A DNA stretch of 39,270 bases from a virus, in the IMG/VR virus record IMGVR_UViG_3300023223_001311, positions 1 through 39,270 of that record. One strand, 5' to 3'. Made by a program: the position numbers and the translations under genes. Under the pieces are notes generated by a model that did not search any database, was not told the DNA's origin, and saw nothing but the letters and a program-made list of their open reading frames with translations. This document shows, one piece after another, positions 34,470-39,270 of this stretch; the stretch's first letter is position 1; each line of letters opens with the position of its first letter.

Positions 34470-36223
34470 TGCTTGGCACACCTGAACCGTCAATAGCGCA
34501 AGGGTATGTAAGGCCGACAGATAAGAGGTTGAAGCTTCTGTTGATTCCTGCCCTTGGAAAACAAGGGGCTGTTGTGCAAGACGTAAGCGGATTTAAGAAT
34601 GATGGCGTATTCACTGGGATAGATTCTTCTACCGGATGGGTACCCAGTGATAATCATAGAATGCCAGGGTATTCAGTAGACTTTGATGGGACAAACTCCG
34701 TGGACATAGGAGATGTCCCTGCCTTAAAGATTACAACGCATATTACCATGACTGTGTGGGTCAAATTTGCTGTGGTGTCATCGTCATCCGGGTCAAGAAT
34801 ACTGTCTAAAGACAACGGGGCTAATGGAGACAACTGGGCGATAAATTCACGAGACACTGCTGCTATTGATATACGTATAAATAATCAAGCGCATTTTACC
34901 GCAACAGGACTGTTAACAGTTGGCCCATGGTTTTTTATTGTTGCGACATATGATGGCGTAACTGTACGTGTGTATCTTAATGGCATTGAAGTACACTCTG
35001 CTGCTTTAGCTGTTAGTATTAATACAGCGGGAGAAGTGGTACTTGGGAGGAATTTCGGGACCGCAGGCAGATTTTTGACTGGGCAAATTTCGTATGCAAG
35101 TGTGTATGATGCGGTACTGCCTGCAAGCGAAATACGTGATTTATATCATACCCCATTACGCGTAGTCACAGAGCCTCAGCGTATAACCAGGAAAGCGCTG
35201 CCGCAGGTTACTGTTGCCGTTTCGGGCACAACCACAGCCAATATTGACGAAGATGACATGACAGGCGCGCCAGCGGAAACCACGATTCTGACGCTGACGG
35301 GGGATACGTGGGTCGCGGCGGGGGCGACGTTTGACGCGCAACGGGCCGCGATTCGAGACGGTTGTACGAGCGCACAGAGCGAGTTGCTGGGCTGGAACAA
35401 TGAGGTACGGGATACCGCCTTAGTGGCCGCCGTGGTGCGAACAAGTCCCACCGTGGTAACCATCACGTGGGCGACGGCGCAGACGGGCAACTACGACATC
35501 ACCGCCCAGGAAACGATTGAAGTTACGGTTCCGGCAAGTGCCTTGGTCACCTCACTAATCAGTGTAGTTGGTACCCCGACGTTTACGGTTGATGCGGTCG
35601 CGGCCGCAACGTTTGGCGCGCTGGCCGTGACAGGCACGGCTGATGTGGGGCTGTCTGGATTTGCCAAAGCCTTTGGCGCGCTGGCCGTGACAGGCACGGC
35701 GACGGTGGACGTCGAGGCGTTTGTCCGGTTGCTTGCGTCGCTAAGTGTAACAGGCACGGCGACGGTAGACGTCGAGGCGTTTGTCAAAGCCTTCGGCGCG
35801 CTCGGCGTGACGGGCACCGCTGACGTCGATATGCAAGCATTTGTCCGGGCCTTTGGCGCGCTCGGCGTGACGGGCATGGCCATGGTCAACTTGACCAATG
35901 TCATTTCGAACATCATCTTTGGGCAAGTGCTTATCGAAGGCGCGGCGCTTGGCCCGAGTGATTTTAGTGGGCTACTCGCTGAGGCTGAGGCGCTGGTTGC
36001 CGCGTCGGGGTTGAGCCGCGTCCTTGGATCGTCGGCCAGCCAGGAGCAAGCGCTGGTCGCGCTGGGGGGGCGCACTAGGTGGGTGGCGCAAATGCTCGCA
36101 GCGCTCGAGGCAGAGGTACAGAGTCGGGCTTTTGTCGAGGCCAGAGTTGAAGCGAGTGCCACGGGAGCCTCTACGGTTGACCTGCAGGGATTTGTCAGAA
36201 TTTTGGGGACAGGAGGGGCCTAA
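34469..36223 (+). CDS. Fibre/receptor-binding protein with LamG domain and tandem repeats
   Basis: 584 aa. Residues about 30-230 form a LamG/concanavalin-like jelly roll (YSVDFDGTNSVDIGDVPALK, then MTVWVKFA, GPWFFIVATYDGVTVRVYLN and VVLGRNFG), a common carbohydrate-binding fold. A beta domain with EDDMTGAPAETTILTLTGDT follows. Residues about 380-475 are five 20-aa repeats (FGALAVTGTADVGL...AFV). A helical Ala-rich end closes it. The LamG part is AT-rich and the rest GC-rich, with a sharp change near 35,170. Probably binds host surface sugar. Confidence 0.7.
   Translation: MLGTPEPSIAQGYVRPTDKRLKLLLIPALGKQGAVVQDVSGFKNDGVFTGIDSSTGWVPSDNHRMPGYSVDFDGTNSVDIGDVPALKITTHITMTVWVKFAVVSSSSGSRILSKDNGANGDNWAINSRDTAAIDIRINNQAHFTATGLLTVGPWFFIVATYDGVTVRVYLNGIEVHSAALAVSINTAGEVVLGRNFGTAGRFLTGQISYASVYDAVLPASEIRDLYHTPLRVVTEPQRITRKALPQVTVAVSGTTTANIDEDDMTGAPAETTILTLTGDTWVAAGATFDAQRAAIRDGCTSAQSELLGWNNEVRDTALVAAVVRTSPTVVTITWATAQTGNYDITAQETIEVTVPASALVTSLISVVGTPTFTVDAVAAATFGALAVTGTADVGLSGFAKAFGALAVTGTATVDVEAFVRLLASLSVTGTATVDVEAFVKAFGALGVTGTADVDMQAFVRAFGALGVTGMAMVNLTNVISNIIFGQVLIEGAALGPSDFSGLLAEAEALVAASGLSRVLGSSASQEQALVALGGRTRWVAQMLAALEAEVQSRAFVEARVEASATGASTVDLQGFVRILGTGGA
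35612..35893 (+). repeat. 60-bp tandem repeats in fibre gene
   Basis: Units begin at 35612, 35672, 35732, 35792 and 35852 (the last is partial), each encoding about 20 residues of the form FGALxVTGTAxVDVxAFV. High DNA identity implies recent duplication. Confidence 0.85.
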
Positions 36224-36682
36224 ATGCCGTTTTCTACAGCGTTCGCGGAGGATGTTCACAAGCTTTTTTTCCAAGCGATAGGCATTCCTGAATTGGCAGA
36301 CAATGACCAGACAGGGCCTACTGCGACAATCACCATGGCCCTGCATACTGCCGACCCTGGCGCCGGGGGGGATCAGACGGCGAGCGAGGCCACGTACACC
36401 GGGTATACCCGCATCACGGTGGCTCGCACAACAGGCGGGTTTCAGGTGACGACGAATGTCCTGGAATTTTTTAATGATGTGCTCTTCCCTGAAGCCACGG
36501 GGAGCGCGGGCGGGGAGACGCTGGGGTTTGCCAGCTTTGGCACGGGTACCTCAGATAATCTCATGTATCGCGGAGTGATCACGCCCGCCATCGTGATCCC
36601 GGTGGGCGGCGGGGGGGTCCAGCCTGGCCTACGTGGCAAGGATAACGCGCCGTCTAGTAAGATTACGTTGTTGGATGTGTAG
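36224..36682 (+). CDS. Virion protein of the HTADPG family
   Basis: 152 aa; starts directly after the fibre stop. LHTADPGAGGDQTASEATYT, then GYTRITVART, matches a widespread phage family (LHTaDPG..G.qt.nE..YtGYaR..V.R) found among tail or decoration genes. LFPEATGSAGGETLGFASFG and the GVITPAIVIPVGG strand are also family-like. Role unproved, probably particle surface. Confidence 0.65.
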   Translation: MPFSTAFAEDVHKLFFQAIGIPELADNDQTGPTATITMALHTADPGAGGDQTASEATYTGYTRITVARTTGGFQVTTNVLEFFNDVLFPEATGSAGGETLGFASFGTGTSDNLMYRGVITPAIVIPVGGGGVQPGLRGKDNAPSSKITLLDV

Positions 36683-36694
36683 GGAGAGAATGCC

Positions 36695-36865
36695 ATGATC
36701 GTATGGGGCAGTGTAAGTGTGGAAGGGCGCACTGAGTCGATACCCCCGGAACACGATCAGCCAAAGACAGAGACTGAAGACGTTGCATGGAATTGGATAG
36801 TGCAAGGTCTTACTATGAATATTAGTCAGGGCTATGTTCCTGGGGTGACGGCGAGGAAGGATTGA
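36695..36865 (+). CDS. Hypothetical 56-aa protein
   Basis: ATG 36695 with AGGGAGAG 6-7 nt upstream. It runs MIVWGSVSVEGRTESIPPEH to WIVQGLTMNISQGYVPG and ends TARKD. No Cys, no membrane span. The stop is 1 nt before the next ATG, which supports translation. Function unknown. Confidence 0.5.
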   Translation: MIVWGSVSVEGRTESIPPEHDQPKTETEDVAWNWIVQGLTMNISQGYVPGVTARKD

Positions 36866-36866
36866 T

Positions 36867-37124
36867 ATGCACATGCATCTGTTGACAACGGACATTGAGC
36901 GGGGTGACGAAGGCGCGCTCATTGGGCCGACTGTTATCGATTGCGCGAACTGTGGGAAGCAGTGGCGTCTCAGCCTGACGGAGAGGGAACAGATGTTCGA
37001 TGCCTTGTTGACGCTGACGCAAGAGGTGGCCCCTGCGTTACTTGGCAGACTGCTAGAGGCATCGGAAGGCGAAAGAGACAAGATAGTGCTGACGTATCTT
37101 AACGCCTATTCTGCGGCGTGGTGA
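36867..37124 (+). CDS. 85-aa zinc-pair protein
   Basis: ATG 36867, possibly coupled to the previous stop (TGATATG). IDCANCGKQWRLSL (about 24-37) holds a CxxC pair, followed by helical LTQEVAPALLGRLLEASEGE. A single CxxC suggests dimeric zinc binding, or His/Asp help. The stop overlaps the methyltransferase start (GTGATG). Confidence 0.55.
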   Translation: MHMHLLTTDIERGDEGALIGPTVIDCANCGKQWRLSLTEREQMFDALLTLTQEVAPALLGRLLEASEGERDKIVLTYLNAYSAAW

Positions 37125-38461
37125 TGGCGAGGAAAGGGGCAGTTGTGGCCGAATGGCGCGACCGGACGGTGGCCCAAGCGCACGTGGCGCCGAGTGAGTT
37201 GGTGAAACATCCGCAGAATTGGCGGGCGCATCCCCAGCATCAGCAGGCGGCCATGGTGGGCGTGCTGGAAGATATCGGATGGATACAGGATGTCATTGTC
37301 AATCAGCGCACCGGGTTTTTGATTGATGGGCATTTGCGGGTCGCGTTGGCCTTGAAACGGAAAGAGTCCACGGTGCCAGTCAAGTACGTCGATCTGAGCG
37401 AGGCCGAAGAGCTGGAAGCGTTGGCGACGTTTGACCCGATTACGGCGCTGGCCACGGCGGAGCAGGCGACACTTAAAGCGGTGCTTGAACAGGTGCAGTC
37501 GGATGAGGCCGGGGTGCAGGCGTTGTTGGCAAGCCTGGCAGAGCAGGAAGGCATTGTGCTAGCGGGGCTCGACGAGGAACCACTAGAAGACCCAGGCCCA
37601 GCCATTGACCGGGCGGAAGAGCTACGGGAGCAGTGGGGTGTCGAGCTGGGGCAGGTGTGGGAGCTGGGTGAGCATCGAGTTGTGTGTGGGGATTGTAGGA
37701 ACAAGAAGGTGGTGAATGCGGTAATGAGTGGAGAGCAAGCTTGCCTTGGTGTAACTTCCCCTCCTTATTCTATAAGAAAAGAATACGAAAAGGACGTTTC
37801 GTTTGCAGAACACTTAGCGCTCTTACGCAGCGTGGCGGATAGTGCGCTTTCAATTATAGCGCCAGGAAAGTTTTGGTTTGTAAACTTCGATGAGATTTCG
37901 GCGCAATCTCACGCTGGGTCGCTTACTGGGAGTTCTCGGCAGTGTATTTATCCTATAAGTATGAATTATTGGGAAATTTGCCACATAGAGCGCAAAATGG
38001 ATTTGTACGCCCAGAGAATATGGTATAAGCCTTTTAGGATGCTATCACAACCATTTTGGACATATCATACAAGTATTCCACATCATCAAGAATGGGAACA
38101 TATTTGGACGTGGCGTCTTCCTGGAGGAAGTGTTGATGAGGTCTATGATTGGGATATAAGTTGTCGAGCAATATGGGATACGCGAGAAGAATCTACAAAT
38201 CCCGATACACCTCATATGGCAGCTTTCCCGGTAGGCATACCGGAAAGAGCTATCAAGGCGCATTCTGCTAAGTTAGATATTGTATGGGACCCCTTCCTCG
38301 GCTCCGGCACCACCCTGATCGCCTGTGAACGCCTGCACCGGAAATGTCGGGGCATCGAAATCGCACCGGGCTATGTCGCCGTCACGCTGCAACGTTGGGC
38401 TGAGATGACTGGCAAGACGCCGGTACTTTCTTTTTCTGATATTGCCACAAATGTCACGTAA
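37124..38461 (+). CDS. ParB-domain / DNA methyltransferase fusion
   Basis: 445 aa from ATG 37124 (GTG 37118 also possible). N-terminal ParB/sulfiredoxin-like domain (about 8-120) with FLIDGHLRVALALKRKES. The DNA methyltransferase follows: catalytic motif IV TSPPYS at 211-216 and, near the C-terminus, AdoMet motif I DPFLGSGTTLIA at 389-400, so motif order is the permuted beta class (N4-cytosine or N6-adenine). The part between the motifs, about 37735-38285, is AT-rich unlike both ends, suggesting a swapped target-recognition segment. It methylates phage DNA, probably against host restriction or to mark packaging DNA. Confidence 0.85.
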   Translation: MARKGAVVAEWRDRTVAQAHVAPSELVKHPQNWRAHPQHQQAAMVGVLEDIGWIQDVIVNQRTGFLIDGHLRVALALKRKESTVPVKYVDLSEAEELEALATFDPITALATAEQATLKAVLEQVQSDEAGVQALLASLAEQEGIVLAGLDEEPLEDPGPAIDRAEELREQWGVELGQVWELGEHRVVCGDCRNKKVVNAVMSGEQACLGVTSPPYSIRKEYEKDVSFAEHLALLRSVADSALSIIAPGKFWFVNFDEISAQSHAGSLTGSSRQCIYPISMNYWEICHIERKMDLYAQRIWYKPFRMLSQPFWTYHTSIPHHQEWEHIWTWRLPGGSVDEVYDWDISCRAIWDTREESTNPDTPHMAAFPVGIPERAIKAHSAKLDIVWDPFLGSGTTLIACERLHRKCRGIEIAPGYVAVTLQRWAEMTGKTPVLSFSDIATNVT

Positions 38462-38466
38462 CTACT

Positions 38467-38886
38467 ATGGCTTATCCTATTAAAACGATTATTGAAGCTT
38501 TAAGAGCTACCGGAGGGCTTGTGTCCTTTGCTGCCGATAAGGTTGGTTGTGCACCAAAGACTATTTACAGGATGATAGAACAATACCCCACCGTCAAGGA
38601 AGCGTGGGAAAACGAAAAGAGCCGCCTGCTCGACCATAGCGAACTCGGGTTAAAGCAGCATATCCTGCATGGCAACATGACCGCAATTACCTACCACCTG
38701 GACCGGAAAGGCCGAGACCGGGGCTATGTCAAGACGATAGCGGTTGAGGCAAAAGTTGAAGTGCAGGACAATGACGTGGCTGCGCGACAGGCCCGTATTA
38801 CGATACTCGAAAAGAAGCGGGCGGCGGTGATGCCGCTCGAGTTGTTGGCAGGCGAGCCAGGGAGGGATGGAGATGCCGGGCTGTGA
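38467..38886 (+). CDS. terS: Terminase small subunit
   Basis: 139 aa. The N-terminal HTH (IIEALRATGGLVSFAADKVG, then CAPKTIYRMIEQYPTVKEAW) binds packaging DNA; the central HSELGLKQHILHGNMTAITY helix forms the ring; the C-terminal tail is acidic/basic. This is a typical phage TerS pattern (P22 gp3 has 162 aa). Two genes before terL. Overlaps the next gene by 14 nt. A pac site would be expected in or near this gene; none was identified. Confidence 0.85.
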   Translation: MAYPIKTIIEALRATGGLVSFAADKVGCAPKTIYRMIEQYPTVKEAWENEKSRLLDHSELGLKQHILHGNMTAITYHLDRKGRDRGYVKTIAVEAKVEVQDNDVAARQARITILEKKRAAVMPLELLAGEPGRDGDAGL

Positions 38887-39118
38887 CTTAGGGCACGAGT
38901 GGAAAGGCTTGATGGAGAGCAACGGTGACGTGTCTCTTTGGTGTAAGAAATGTTGCCGAGGTTGGGACATGGATGATGAGACGTTGGGAAAGCTTGCGAA
39001 CGCATTGGAGGAAGTTGGTGGCGTGACAGCGGTAGTAGATATACTGGCCGCAGGCGACCTTGCCCCTCCGCTCTCTGAGAGGCCATTGGCCCATAACTCA
39101 GCCTATGTTTGGGAGTAA
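38873..39118 (+). CDS. 81-aa zinc-ribbon protein between terS and terL
   Basis: ATG 38873 is favoured (GGGAGGG 8 nt upstream; ATG 38867 is too close to it). CDLGHEW and WCKKCCRGW supply Cys/His ligands; the helical part is DDETLGKLANALEEVGGVTA. The overlap with terS and the GGGAG SD for terL inside its end indicate coupled expression of all three. Possible terminase cofactor; not proven. Confidence 0.6.
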   Translation: MPGCDLGHEWKGLMESNGDVSLWCKKCCRGWDMDDETLGKLANALEEVGGVTAVVDILAAGDLAPPLSERPLAHNSAYVWE

Positions 39119-39124
39119 TCCCGC

Positions 39125-39270
39125 ATGACCCTCACCATGGCTGAAGAGATCGAACTCGAAACCCTTTACGAGCTGGACGAAGCCTACCACCGGCGGCGGA
39201 AGCTCTGGACGTATTTCGAGGCCATCGGCCCGACCCGGCGGGAGCTGTACGCTAAGCATATGGAGTTTTT
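39125..39270 (+). CDS. terL: Partial second copy of terL start
   Basis: ATG 39125 gives MTLTMAEEIELETLYELDEA in frame with the large-subunit gene at 11. It shows the upstream start that is hidden at the left edge of the window. It is cut by the window end. Confidence 0.8.
   Translation, partial: MTLTMAEEIELETLYELDEAYHRRRKLWTYFEAIGPTRRELYAKHMEF
39127..39270. repeat. Right copy of 144-bp direct terminal repeat
   Basis: Identical to 1-144. Confidence 0.95.

Noticed and set aside
1-39270. tRNA genes, integrase, DNA polymerase
   Set aside because: None recognised on either strand by eye; profile searches would be needed to exclude divergent forms.

Overview
The window is a complete or near-complete tailed-phage genome. 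The first 144 bases recur exactly as the last 144, so the unique sequence is 39,126 bp and the contig closes into a circle, as expected for a circularly permuted or terminally redundant genome. The virion genes match a podovirus with a P22-like head and neck: TerS, TerL, P22-type portal, scaffold candidate, P22-type coat, gp4-like and gp10-like neck proteins, a three-gene DNA-ejection module in the order of P22 gp7-gp20-gp16, then a head-binding fibre protein and a beta-helix tailspike. The host cannot be named from the sequence. Shine-Dalgarno (SD) sites of AGGAGG type are strong and the sequence looks moderately GC-rich by eye. No tRNA, integrase, DNA polymerase or recognisable endolysin was found.

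Layout on the circle. (1) Plus-strand late region, about 33.5 kb through the ring junction to 20.4 kb. It begins with virion-like proteins and a LamG-repeat fibre (33.5-36.7 kb), then a ParB-methyltransferase fusion, TerS/TerL, head, neck, ejection and tail fibre/spike genes. An HslV/proteasome-like hydrolase gene sits between copies of the 3' end of the gp10-like gene. (2) A minus-strand operon at 21.6-20.2 kb: ribbon-helix-helix (RHH) regulator, zinc-ribbon peptide, NUDIX protein, 75-aa protein and membrane protein, joined by copies of a 22-bp GC-rich element that carries the SD. A smaller minus-strand RHH/membrane pair lies at 17.65-17.34 kb. (3) A plus-strand early region at 21.76-25.7 kb with a RepA-like helicase, an iteron array of eleven ATTGTGAC-type sites (probable origin or control site) and a string of Cys-rich mini-proteins. 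(4) A divergent RHH/RecT control region at 26.0 kb, RecT with a long structured leader, and two small genes ending at a terminator candidate. (5) A long minus-strand operon from 31.9 to 28.3 kb: small proteins, a C2H2-like protein, a pentapeptide-repeat protein, a SWIM zinc-finger protein, a small membrane protein, a PAPS-reductase-like PP-loop protein and a basic peptide. Two spacers in it share a structured element whose hairpin is kept with unrelated sequences. (6) An XRE repressor at 32.0 kb, divergent from that operon, followed by a coiled-coil protein, a long hairpin, and several tiny membrane proteins that are the best lysis candidates.

How it fits together: three divergent control regions (21.6-21.7, 26.03-26.07 and 31.89-31.98 kb) each pair a small DNA-binding protein with overlapping or face-to-face sigma70-like promoters. 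The helicase, iterons and RecT suggest replication that borrows the host polymerase and uses annealing-type recombination. Late genes are tightly packed with ATGA/TGATG overlaps. The features most worth following are the paired structured spacers near 31.0 and 31.4 kb, the iteron array, the mobile-looking SD cassettes, the C10 tract that splits an ejection protein, and the HslV-like gene with its insertion scar.
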